From an uncultured Flavobacteriaceae bacterium (GTDB taxonomy: Bacteria > Bacteroidota > Bacteroidia > Flavobacteriales > Flavobacteriaceae), in contig CANNCM010000002.1 in assembly GCA_947503105.1 (NCBI GenBank), positions 1 through 64,000 on the forward strand: 64,000 bases of DNA, read 5' to 3'. Below the pieces are notes generated by a model. That model did not search any database. It saw nothing but the letters and a program-made list of their open reading frames with translations, and was not told the origin of the DNA. Below, piece after piece: positions 51,176 to 60,031 of the stretch (its first letter is position 1; each line of letters begins with the position of its first letter). The translations under genes were made by a program, and so were the position numbers.

Positions 51176-52160
51176 CTAAATGTTCAAATTTTTCGATTGT
51201 TTCATCAAGTGACAACAAACTTTTTCCGCCAGCGGCATTTTGGTGCCCTCCGCCATGAAAATGTTCTCTCGCCAATTGATTCACATCAAAATTGCCTTTG
51301 GAGCGCAAAGAGATTTTGATAATACTATCGTCTTTATTTTCAATAAAAATAGCCGCAAACTTGATGCCTTTTATTGATAATCCGTAATTTACCAACCCTT
51401 CTGTATCTCCTTTTTGGTATCCAAATTCGTCCAATTCTTTTTGCGAAAGCGTTATGTAAGCTGTATGCAAAGCGTTCATGACCCGCAAATTGCTCAGCGC
51501 TGTCCCCAATAGTTTAAGGCGTTCAAAACGATTGGCATCATAAACTTTATTATGAATATTGGAATGATTCACACCAACTTCTATAAAATGTGCAACGACT
51601 CGATGCGTTGTGCTTGTTGTTTTCGGAAAACGGAAAGACGCTGTATCGGTCATAATCCCTGTGTAGAGCGCAGTCCCGATAGCCACATTCATCAATTCCA
51701 AATCGCCCATTTGATCCATAAAATGATAAATCATTTCAGAAGTAGAGCACATATTGACATCGGAGTAGGTGTATGCCGCATAATCTTCTGGTTGCTGATG
51801 ATGATCAATCATGATCTTTGGGGTCTTATTTTTTTCTAAAACTGTTTGCATTGGACCACTGCGGTGTAGTGCATTAAAATCTAAAGTAAATAATACTTCA
51901 GCATTGTCTAACTTTTGTTGCGCAATTTCGGTGTGCGTGTCAAACTGAATAATCGTTGAAGTTCCAGGAATCCATTTAAGGAATTCAGGATAATCATTGG
52001 GTACAATAACACAAACGTTATGTCCCTTTTGTATCAAATAATGATAGAGCCCAAGGGACGAGCCTAGGGCATCACCATCGGGGTTGACATGAGGGACAAT
52101 CACCACATTTTTAGGTGTTTGTAATAATGTTTTTAAAGTTTCAAAAGTTAAACTTTTCAT
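51141..52160 (-). CDS. DHH family phosphoesterase (NrnA-like oligoribonuclease/pAp phosphatase)
   Basis: VVIVPHVNPDGDALGSSLGLYHYL, FTLDFNALHRSG, IMIDHHQQPEDYA, HFHGGGHQNAAGG. Confidence 0.94.
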   Translation of the reverse strand: MKSLTFETLKTLLQTPKNVVIVPHVNPDGDALGSSLGLYHYLIQKGHNVCVIVPNDYPEFLKWIPGTSTIIQFDTHTEIAQQKLDNAEVLFTLDFNALHRSGPMQTVLEKNKTPKIMIDHHQQPEDYAAYTYSDVNMCSTSEMIYHFMDQMGDLELMNVAIGTALYTGIMTDTASFRFPKTTSTTHRVVAHFIEVGVNHSNIHNKVYDANRFERLKLLGTALSNLRVMNALHTAYITLSQKELDEFGYQKGDTEGLVNYGLSIKGIKFAAIFIENKDDSIIKISLRSKGNFDVNQLAREHFHGGGHQNAAGGKSLLSLDETIEKFEHLVESLKAQLQSE

Positions 52161-52221
52161 AAGAAACAAAGATACAACTTTTTATAAATAGACCTGCAAA
52201 GGAATTTCAAATCAAAATGAT

Positions 52222-52229
52222 TACTTTTG
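52222..52229 (+). promoter_or_regulatory. Putative -7 element (TACTTTTG) for ndk
   Basis: TAnnTTTG match ~20 nt upstream of ATG 52249. Confidence 0.5.
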
Positions 52230-52248
52230 CACGAATTAAATTTTAACT

Positions 52249-52668
52249 ATGGCAAATAATAGAACTTTTACGATGTTAAAACCAGACTCTGTAGAGAAAG
52301 GTAACATCGGAGCAATTTTAGAAAAAATAACGTCTTCAGGATTTCGCATTGTGGCAATGAAATTGACACAACTGACCACAGCAGATGCCGAAGCATTTTA
52401 TGACATTCATAAAGAACGCCCGTTTTTTGGTGAATTGGTGACGTATATGACGCGTGGCCCCATTGTTGCGGCAATTTTGGAAAAAGACAATGCGGTTGAA
52501 GATTTTAGAACTCTTATTGGAGCTACCAATCCTGCGGAAGCTGCAGAGGGAACCATTCGTAATATGTTTGCAGATTCCATTAGTGAAAATGCAGTTCATG
52601 GTAGTGATAGCGACGACAATGCTGCTATCGAAGGTGCTTTCCACTTTTCAGGACGCGAGATGTTTTAG
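52249..52668 (+). CDS. ndk: Nucleoside-diphosphate kinase
   Basis: [63 protein letters not shown]. Confidence 0.98.
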   Translation: MANNRTFTMLKPDSVEKGNIGAILEKITSSGFRIVAMKLTQLTTADAEAFYDIHKERPFFGELVTYMTRGPIVAAILEKDNAVEDFRTLIGATNPAEAAEGTIRNMFADSISENAVHGSDSDDNAAIEGAFHFSGREMF

Positions 52669-52687
52669 GATTTTTTAGAAAAACACA

Positions 52688-52717
52688 TAAAACCACGCTA
52701 AATAGTGTGGTTTTTTT
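52688..52717 (+). terminator. Rho-independent terminator of ndk
   Basis: AAAACCACGCT AAAT AGTGTGGTTTTTTT. Confidence 0.8.
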
Positions 52718-52735
52718 GTGCCCTATTTTCCCGAA

Positions 52736-52865
52736 TATGACGTCAGATGGCCGTTTATTACGTTATCTCTGCTAGTGCGCGAAATCAAAGATTCAACGAA
52801 GTTTGTCCTTTCGCGTTTCAAATAAAAACCAAACGATAGGAATCGTGCGGTAGCGGGTTTTTTTA
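52736..52865. other. Unassigned intergenic element with inverted repeats (candidate ncRNA or dispersed intergenic repeat)
   Basis: CGCGAAA (52778-52784) pairs with TTTCGCG (52809-52815), with an inner CAAA/TTTG; second hairpin ACGAT-AGGA-ATCGT (52833-52846); followed by GCGGGTTTTTTT. No ORF assigned. Confidence 0.5.
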
Positions 52866-53162
52866 TTATCTCAATACTACTTTTTTCACGACATCTTTGC
52901 CTAGTTCCTCATTGATCATGGCTATGATTTTATCCTTGCCATAATTCAATTCTTCTCGAAGCACAGAGGAGCTCAAAGCCACATACAAAGTGCCATTGTG
53001 CAGTTTGATGCTGTTGGTATAACTTTGTACACCATTACCCATTAGCTCGCGCCAAGCATTGGCGACGTTTACACTGTCCAATCCTTTCTCTAATTTGTTG
53101 TTGTCAACAAAAGAGGCCAATACTTCGTCAATTTTTTGATGGTCGTTGTGGCGTTTGCTCAT
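52866..53162 (-). CDS. DUF721 (DciA-like) domain-containing protein
   Basis: IDEVLASFVDNNKLEKGLDSVNVANAWRELMGNGVQSYTNSIKLHNGTLYVALSSSVLREELNYGKDKIIAMINEELG. Confidence 0.87.
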   Translation of the reverse strand: MSKRHNDHQKIDEVLASFVDNNKLEKGLDSVNVANAWRELMGNGVQSYTNSIKLHNGTLYVALSSSVLREELNYGKDKIIAMINEELGKDVVKKVVLR

Positions 53163-53575
53163 TCGTTCAAATTAAGAGATTCGTATGGTTTATAATAGTA
53201 CACAAAGCCCTCTGCATTAGCAATAACAAGCACCGAGGCGTTGGCTTTTATAATTTCTTCACTATAAGTTGTTGCATTGTCATTATATTCCAAATATAGG
53301 GTGTTGTGCTCTATTTTTACCTGAAAACTTAACGCATCTTCAGAAGTTTCAAAAGTCCCTTGAAAATTGGGCTTTAGTTTTTTTCGATAACCACTTAAGT
53401 TATTATTTATTTTAAAATAATCAATTCCTGTACTAATTTTGAATTCCTTGATGGTTCGATCATCCCTAGTGACACGTTCTATTTCCCAGTACCCCTCAAT
53501 AAAATTGACATACTGACTTGCTTCTGGTTTACAACCCATCATAATTACAAAAAAAAGAATGACACATTGTTTCAT
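53159..53575 (-). CDS. Small lipoprotein of unknown function (lipocalin-like size and pattern)
   Basis: [18 protein letters not shown] lipobox; beta-rich ~120 aa starting [25 protein letters not shown]-type overlaps with both neighbours. Confidence 0.7.
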   Translation of the reverse strand: MKQCVILFFVIMMGCKPEASQYVNFIEGYWEIERVTRDDRTIKEFKISTGIDYFKINNNLSGYRKKLKPNFQGTFETSEDALSFQVKIEHNTLYLEYNDNATTYSEEIIKANASVLVIANAEGFVYYYKPYESLNLNE

Positions 53576-54651
53576 AATTGGAAAATTTCAAAAGATTGAT
53601 GGGCATTTTTCACCGCTTTCTCGGTACGCTCTGCATGGGTGTCTGAAATAAATAATTGTCCAAAACTATCGTCATTCACCATACCAATAATGCGTTCTAC
53701 GCGGTGTTCGTCCAATTTATCAAAAATATCATCTAAAAGTAAAATAGGCGTGGTGCCACTTTGCGATTTAATAATATCAAATTGCGCTAATTTTAGAGCA
53801 ATCAAAAACGATTTTTGTTGTCCCTGACTACCAAATTTCTTGATTGGATATTCACCGATATTAAATTCAATATCGTCTTTGTGAGTACCTACGCTTGTGT
53901 ATTGCAATGCACGATCTTTATTGATTTGTGTTTTGAGTAAAGTGTCCAATGGCTGGGTATTCAATTGACTTTTGTACTGCAAACTGACCGCCTCATTTTG
54001 GTTGCTAATGGCTTTATATTGCTTGATAAAAATAGGGGTAAAGGCTTCAATAAAGGCATGTCTTTTGCTATGAATTTCTGTACCCAGCTTGGCAAGTTGC
54101 TCGTTATAAATTTCTAGTGTATCAATATCAAAGGTGTTGTTATTTGAAAAATATTTCAATAATGCATTGCGTTGCCCCAAAGTTTTATTGTACTGAATCA
54201 ATTGTTCTAGGTAGATTTTATCGCTTTGCGATATTACACCGTCTATAAATTTTCGGCGCATTTCGCTGCCTTCCGTAATCAAATCACGATCGGCTGGTGA
54301 TATTATCACAAGAGGTAAAAATCCAATATGGTCGCTAAAGCGTTCGTAGGCTTTGGCATTGCGCTTGATAATTTTTTTATGACCTTTTTTTAGGGAGATG
54401 ACTATTTTTTCGTCTCTTTCATCTTTGTTGTAACGTCCATCAACAACAAAAAAATCTTCTCCATGTTTTATGTTCTGTGTTGCAATAGGATTGAAGTAAC
54501 TTTTTCCAAAGGAAAGATGATAAATAGCATCTAAAATATTGGTTTTCCCAATACCATTGGGCCCAACAAAGCAGTTCACCTTTTGATTGAATTCAAATGA
54601 TTGATTGTCAAAATTTTTATAATTCACTAAATTAATTGACTTCAAAAGCAT
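53572..54651 (-). CDS. recF: DNA replication and repair protein RecF
   Basis: [85 protein letters not shown]. Confidence 0.97.
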   Translation of the reverse strand: MLLKSINLVNYKNFDNQSFEFNQKVNCFVGPNGIGKTNILDAIYHLSFGKSYFNPIATQNIKHGEDFFVVDGRYNKDERDEKIVISLKKGHKKIIKRNAKAYERFSDHIGFLPLVIISPADRDLITEGSEMRRKFIDGVISQSDKIYLEQLIQYNKTLGQRNALLKYFSNNNTFDIDTLEIYNEQLAKLGTEIHSKRHAFIEAFTPIFIKQYKAISNQNEAVSLQYKSQLNTQPLDTLLKTQINKDRALQYTSVGTHKDDIEFNIGEYPIKKFGSQGQQKSFLIALKLAQFDIIKSQSGTTPILLLDDIFDKLDEHRVERIIGMVNDDSFGQLFISDTHAERTEKAVKNAHQSFEIFQL

Positions 54652-54760
54652 CCGTGTGTAAATTGGTTTTAAATCTAAAGTTTAAAAAGATAACGATAAT
54701 TTCAGCTGCAAAATATTGAAAAATAACAAATAAATTATCATTATTTTAAGAATAAAATTA

Positions 54761-54768
54761 TATTTTTG
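54761..54768 (+). promoter_or_regulatory. Putative -7 element (TATTTTTG) for the TPR gene
   Basis: TAnnTTTG match ~22 nt upstream of ATG 54790. Confidence 0.45.
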
Positions 54769-54789
54769 CCCCTCATATTTTAGAACATC

Positions 54790-55554
54790 ATGGCAACATA
54801 TAAGAAACGTGGCGGTAAGCCAAAAACAAAAGCAGAGAAACAACAGTCTATTGAAGATGGTTCAACAACTGCAGAAGTCTTTAATACATTGGACGAAAAT
54901 GTATCAAAAACTGAACAATGGGTTGCAGCCAATCAAAAATACATCTTTATCGTAGTAGGGTTAGCAGCTGTTTTGGTCTTGGGGTATTTAGGTTTTGATA
55001 AATATATTCAACAACCAAAGGAAAGCCAAGCAATGAATGACATGTATTCGGCTCAAAAATATTTTGATGAAGCTGTAGGCAGTGCACAAGATTCTTTGTT
55101 CACATTGTCATTAAATGGTGCTGATGGAAAATATGGAATGCTCGATATCGCTGAAACTTACAGCGGAACAAAAGCCGGAAATCTTGCAAACTATTATGCA
55201 GGTATGGCTTACCTAAATATGAAAGATTATGTCAATGCTATTGAGTATTTAAACGCTTTCCAATCTACAGATGATGTCCTTGGACCTATCGCAAAAGGAG
55301 GCATAGGTGATGCATTTGTCCAATTGGAACAATTAGAGGATGCTTTTGATTACTATGTACAAGCTGCTAATGCCAAAACTAATAACTATACAACGCCAAT
55401 GTATCTTTATAAAGCCGGTGTTATTGGCCTAAAACTTGGAAAAAATGCAAAAGCATTAGAGTATTTTAAATCTATAAAAGTAGATTTCCCAGAAAGTACA
55501 GAAGCCAAAGATATTGATGTTTTTATAGGAAAAGCACAAGCATCTCGTAATTAA
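54790..55554 (+). CDS. Tetratricopeptide repeat membrane-anchored protein (YfgM-like)
   Basis: Single TM (YIFIVVGLAAVLVLGYLGF) followed by TPR units. Confidence 0.85.
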   Translation: MATYKKRGGKPKTKAEKQQSIEDGSTTAEVFNTLDENVSKTEQWVAANQKYIFIVVGLAAVLVLGYLGFDKYIQQPKESQAMNDMYSAQKYFDEAVGSAQDSLFTLSLNGADGKYGMLDIAETYSGTKAGNLANYYAGMAYLNMKDYVNAIEYLNAFQSTDDVLGPIAKGGIGDAFVQLEQLEDAFDYYVQAANAKTNNYTTPMYLYKAGVIGLKLGKNAKALEYFKSIKVDFPESTEAKDIDVFIGKAQASRN

Positions 55555-55561
55555 AAACCGT

Positions 55562-56047
55562 ATGGCAACGGCAAATACAAACCTATCTAATTACGATAAA
55601 ACAGCACTTCCAAATTCGGCTGATTTCAAGATTGGTATCGTCGTTTCCGAATGGAATTCTGAAGTCACAGACGGACTTTTAGAGGGTGCACTTCATACCC
55701 TTGTTGAGTGTGGGGTTTCAAAAGAAAATATAACAGTTTATAAAGTTCCTGGGAGTTTTGAGCTGATTTATGCTGCAAAAAAAGTACAATCTTCTGGTGT
55801 CGATGCGGTCATAACCATAGGATGTGTCATTCAAGGCGAAACAAAACATTTTGATTATGTTTGTGCTGGTGTTACTCAAGGCGTCAAAGATTTAAACATT
55901 CAAAATGACGTACCTGTAATATTTTGTGTACTGACCGACAATAACAAGCAACAGTCCTTGGATCGCTCTGGTGGAAAACATGGCAATAAAGGCGTAGAAG
56001 CAGCCATTACGGCCCTCAAAATGATTGACTTTAACCGATCGGTTTAA
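55562..56047 (+). CDS. ribH: 6,7-dimethyl-8-ribityllumazine synthase
   Basis: VVSEWNSEVTDGLLEGALHTLVECGV, VPGSFELIYAAKKV, GCVIQGETKHFDYVCAGVTQGV. Confidence 0.96.
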   Translation: MATANTNLSNYDKTALPNSADFKIGIVVSEWNSEVTDGLLEGALHTLVECGVSKENITVYKVPGSFELIYAAKKVQSSGVDAVITIGCVIQGETKHFDYVCAGVTQGVKDLNIQNDVPVIFCVLTDNNKQQSLDRSGGKHGNKGVEAAITALKMIDFNRSV

Positions 56048-56125
56048 TTGCATATAATTTTCCTGTCTTCTTTTTTATCCTGTAATTTTTAAGTATTTTT
56101 GAAGGAATAGAGTTGGAATATTCTT

Positions 56126-56242
56126 ATGTCAAAATTCAAGCTAAAAAAACGCCGAAAACAACCATTTTCATTAACTTGGCTCATTATCATTTTAGCTTTA
56201 TTACTCATAGGAATGCTTGTTTTGGATGCTAAATATTTATAA
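56126..56242 (+). CDS. 38-aa single-pass membrane microprotein
   Basis: Manual translation MSKFKLKKRRKQPFSLTWLIIILALLLIGMLVLDAKYL*; basic N-terminus plus TM helix; stop 3 bp before the next ATG; below the ORF track's size cut-off. Confidence 0.55.
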   Translation: MSKFKLKKRRKQPFSLTWLIIILALLLIGMLVLDAKYL

Positions 56243-56245
56243 AAT

Positions 56246-56518
56246 ATGGGGTTATTTAAACTCAGAAAAAATAAAAAATTTAATTACGAACCTCGTTATT
56301 ATAAGGGGGATTCCAGCCCTTTTGAAATCAAACATAAATTTGATGACCAACGAGTAACCATCCAAAAAACAAATCTGAAAGGCACCCTAAAAAATGCCTT
56401 AAGCGATATGAAAAGTACGGATCGCCAAACGTCCTACAGAATTAAAATAATAGCGCTCATTCTTGTTTTTATTTTTTTATGGTTCATAGATTTTGACCTT
56501 TCAATATTTTTCAGCTAA
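56246..56518 (+). CDS. Small C-terminally anchored membrane protein (homologues are often labelled 'riboflavin synthase subunit beta')
   Basis: MGLFKLRKNKKFNYEPRYYKGDSSPFEIKHKFDDQR...RIKIIALILVFIFLWFIDFD; located between ribH and mutL. Confidence 0.75.
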   Translation: MGLFKLRKNKKFNYEPRYYKGDSSPFEIKHKFDDQRVTIQKTNLKGTLKNALSDMKSTDRQTSYRIKIIALILVFIFLWFIDFDLSIFFS

Positions 56519-58350
56519 TGTCCGATATTATACAACTTTTACCAGATCATGTTGCCAATCAGATTGCAGCTGGAGAAGTCGTTCAGCGGCCCTCATCGGT
56601 GGTCAAAGAATTGCTAGAAAACTCTATTGATGCCAAAGCTACAGAAATCAAATTATTGATTAAAAATGCGGGCAAAACCCTGATTCAAGTTATTGACAAC
56701 GGCAAAGGGATGAGTGTTACCGATGCTCGTTTGAGTTTTGAGCGTCATGCTACATCCAAAATCAAAGCGGCCGAAGACTTATTTGCATTGCATACAAAAG
56801 GCTTTCGAGGAGAGGCCTTGGCTAGTATAGCCGCTATTGCACACGTAGAACTAAAAACCAAAGTAGAAGATGTAGAGCTAGGTACGGCCATCACTATCGA
56901 AGGAAGTTCTATCGTCGATCAAAATGCTGTTGCTGCCCAAAAAGGGACTTCTATTGCAGTGAAAAATTTATTTTTTAATATTCCTGCTCGACGTAATTTT
57001 CTTAAATCTGATGCTGTAGAGTTGCGCCATATCATCGATGAATTTCATCGCGTGGTTTTGGCTCATCCTCAAATCAACTTTTCGATGTATCATAACGGAA
57101 ATACTCTTTTTGATTTGCGTTCAGAAAATTTTAGACAGCGTATTGTGCATACTTTTGGAAAAAAAACAAATGAAAAATTGGTTCCCGTTGATGAGGATAC
57201 AGAGTTGTTGAAAATTTCGGGGTTTATTGGAAAACCAGAGTATGCCAAAAAATCTAGAGGAGAACAGTTTTTCTTTGTCAATCAAAGGTTCATCAAAAGT
57301 CCTTATTTGAACCATGCCATTTTAGCCGCTTTTGAAGGATTACTTCCCAATTCAAAATATCCGAGTTATTTTCTCAATTTGTCAGTTGATCCCAAATCCA
57401 TAGATATTAATATTCACCCGACAAAAACAGAGATAAAATTTGACGATGAACCCACAATATACGCACTATTGAGAGCGGCAGTTAAACACAGTTTAGGTCA
57501 ATTTAGTATTGCACCTATCCTCGATTTTAAGCGTGATGCATCCATGGATACCCCATATCATCAGCATCGTCACAACGAACAAATATCAAGTCCAAAAGTA
57601 GAAGTTGATCCAAATTTCAATCCTTTTGCAAAATCATATAATAATCCACCAACTTCTTCTCCAGCGTGGGAAGCGCTTTATACTGGATTAGATAAGGAAT
57701 CGGCTGATCAAAACAATAATTTTAGCGAAGTTCAGTACGAATCTGATGAATTACAATCTTCAATTTTTGACGAAGATGAAGGTAAAAAAGTTCATAATAC
57801 ATTTCAGCTCCAAAATAAATACATCATTAGTACCATCAAATCTGGTATGGTTGTGATCGATCAGAATAGAGCGCACGAACGTATTTTGTATGAAGATTTT
57901 TTGAAACAAATAACAGTGAAAGATGCGGTTTGTCAGCAACTTATGTTTCCTTTAGAACTGGAGTTTTCAACCAAAGAATTGGAAGTTCTCCAAAGCATAA
58001 AAGACCAATTAGAACATGCTGGTTTTGTTTTTGACGATTTAGGCCATACAAAAGCGGTCATTTCTGCGATCCCTGTGGCCATAAAAGAAAATGATGTTTC
58101 AAAAGTATTTGTTCAACTCATTGATGATGTACAAAATGAAGTTCCCGATTTTAACTTTAGTACTAGCGATCTATTGGCCAAAACTTTTGCTAAAAGCTTA
58201 GCCATCAAAAATGGAAAAAAATTAAATATTACAGAGCAAGAGTTTATTGTCAATTCATTATTTGCTTGCAAAGAACCTGCAATTTCTTTGACCAATAAAG
58301 CTATTTTTACAACAATCGAAACCTCTGAAATAGAATCTAAATTCAATTGA
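56518..58350 (+). CDS. mutL: DNA mismatch repair protein MutL
   Basis: IIQLLPDHVANQIAAGEVVQRPSSVVKELLENSIDAKA, KGFRGEALASIAAIAHVEL, FFVNQRFIKSP. Confidence 0.98.
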   Translation: MSDIIQLLPDHVANQIAAGEVVQRPSSVVKELLENSIDAKATEIKLLIKNAGKTLIQVIDNGKGMSVTDARLSFERHATSKIKAAEDLFALHTKGFRGEALASIAAIAHVELKTKVEDVELGTAITIEGSSIVDQNAVAAQKGTSIAVKNLFFNIPARRNFLKSDAVELRHIIDEFHRVVLAHPQINFSMYHNGNTLFDLRSENFRQRIVHTFGKKTNEKLVPVDEDTELLKISGFIGKPEYAKKSRGEQFFFVNQRFIKSPYLNHAILAAFEGLLPNSKYPSYFLNLSVDPKSIDINIHPTKTEIKFDDEPTIYALLRAAVKHSLGQFSIAPILDFKRDASMDTPYHQHRHNEQISSPKVEVDPNFNPFAKSYNNPPTSSPAWEALYTGLDKESADQNNNFSEVQYESDELQSSIFDEDEGKKVHNTFQLQNKYIISTIKSGMVVIDQNRAHERILYEDFLKQITVKDAVCQQLMFPLELEFSTKELEVLQSIKDQLEHAGFVFDDLGHTKAVISAIPVAIKENDVSKVFVQLIDDVQNEVPDFNFSTSDLLAKTFAKSLAIKNGKKLNITEQEFIVNSLFACKEPAISLTNKAIFTTIETSEIESKFN

Positions 58351-58351
58351 T

Positions 58352-59173
58352 ATGTTAAGAATAACCCCTACAGTAAAACATCTTCTCATCTTAAATGTCA
58401 TTGTATTTGCAGGGACATATTTGATGGGGAATGAAGATTTGTTTTATAGACTACTCGCTCTTTATTATCCGATGAGTGATTATTTTGCATTTTGGCAAAT
58501 TCTCTCGCATATGTTTATGCATGGCAGTTTTCAGCATTTATTATTCAATATGTTTGCGCTTTGGATGTTTGGCTCTGCTGTAGAACAAATTTTTGGTCAG
58601 CGAAAATTTTTGACGTTCTATATCAGTTGCGGATTGGGTGCAGTTGCTCTCACTTTTGTGGTCTATTACATTCAAATTTATCCTGTTTTGAGTGATTTGC
58701 AGACCCGTGGTTTTACTTTTGAGATGATCAAGGAAATTTCAAGTTTAAATATTCTAGATAATAATATGTTTAAAGGCGAACTTTTGGCTCAAAAAATGCA
58801 ACCACTTTTAGAAAGTTATGGAAAAAGTTTGAGTCAAATGGATGAAACGACTTTTCGGTTATTTTTTGATTTGAATGTCAAAAGCAATGGCTCTATGGTT
58901 GGTGCATCGGGGGCAATTATGGGTATTTTAGTTGCTTTTGGGATGCTTAATCCTAATGCCGAACTGATGCTTATTTTTCTCCCTATCCCCATAAAGGCAA
59001 AGTATTTCATACCTGGAATTATAGCGTTGGATTTATTTTCTGCTCTTTCAGGAGTTTCAGTTTTTAGCCCTAGCAATACGGCCTATATTGCTCATATCGG
59101 CGGTGCACTTACAGGATTTTTACTCATGTATTTTTGGAAAAAAAATCAATTTGATAAATACCGCTGGAATTAG
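58352..59173 (+). CDS. Rhomboid family intramembrane serine protease (1)
   Basis: HMFMHGSFQHLLFNMFALWMFG, MVGASGAIMGILVAFG, AHIGGALTGFL. Confidence 0.95.
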   Translation: MLRITPTVKHLLILNVIVFAGTYLMGNEDLFYRLLALYYPMSDYFAFWQILSHMFMHGSFQHLLFNMFALWMFGSAVEQIFGQRKFLTFYISCGLGAVALTFVVYYIQIYPVLSDLQTRGFTFEMIKEISSLNILDNNMFKGELLAQKMQPLLESYGKSLSQMDETTFRLFFDLNVKSNGSMVGASGAIMGILVAFGMLNPNAELMLIFLPIPIKAKYFIPGIIALDLFSALSGVSVFSPSNTAYIAHIGGALTGFLLMYFWKKNQFDKYRWN

Positions 59174-60025
59174 ATGACAACACTTTCACAAGACATTAAA
59201 GAGAAATTATCTCGATTACACATTTTGGAGAAAATAATCGTACTCAATATTGTCGTTTTTGCTTTGAGTATATTCTTAAATCTTATCGGTTTTAATCTTT
59301 TGGAGTGGTTTTCTTTACCTTATATTTTATCGGAGTTTTTTGGTCGCCCTTGGGGTATCATTAGCTATGGGTTTCTTCATAAAAGTTTTGGTCACCTATT
59401 TTTCAATATGCTTGTTTTGTACTTTGTAGCACAAACATTTTCTAATTTATTCTCGCCTCGACTTTCTCTAAAAATTTATAGCCTTGGCGTTATTTTTGGT
59501 GGATTGGCTTTTATTATTGTTGCTGTTTTATTCCCCAATCTATTACAAATTAATGGTCCACTAGTTGGTGCGTCTGCCGGTGTTCGGGCATGTATTCTGT
59601 TTTTATGTGCCTATTTGCCTAATAAATCTGTGGGCTTTTTTACGTTTCGTTTTCCACTAAAATACTTGGGTATTGCAATGATTGTGTTTGATTTACCCGG
59701 ACTTTTATCTGTCAACTCTGGAGGAACAGTGGCTCATATTGGAGGTTATTTATCTGGATATTTTTATGCAAAACAATTTCATAAGGGTAAAGATTTTGGA
59801 AGTTTTTTAGATGGGTTTTTAAATTATTTTAAATCAAAAAAAGGCCTAAAAACAGTCTATAGGAAAAAGAAATCTTCTACAATGGCAGGCCAGAATAAAA
59901 AAGAGTTTGACAATTTTACGCATCAAAAACAAATTGATTTGATTTTAGATAAAATCAGTAAAAGTGGGTATGAAAGTTTAACACAAGCCGAGAAAGATTT
60001 TTTGTTTCGCGCTGGAAAAAAATAA
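59174..60025 (+). CDS. Rhomboid family intramembrane serine protease (2)
   Basis: YGFLHKSFGHLFFNMLVLYFV, LVGASAGVRACILF, VAHIGGYLSGYF. Confidence 0.92.
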   Translation: MTTLSQDIKEKLSRLHILEKIIVLNIVVFALSIFLNLIGFNLLEWFSLPYILSEFFGRPWGIISYGFLHKSFGHLFFNMLVLYFVAQTFSNLFSPRLSLKIYSLGVIFGGLAFIIVAVLFPNLLQINGPLVGASAGVRACILFLCAYLPNKSVGFFTFRFPLKYLGIAMIVFDLPGLLSVNSGGTVAHIGGYLSGYFYAKQFHKGKDFGSFLDGFLNYFKSKKGLKTVYRKKKSSTMAGQNKKEFDNFTHQKQIDLILDKISKSGYESLTQAEKDFLFRAGKK

Positions 60026-60031
60026 CTAGTT

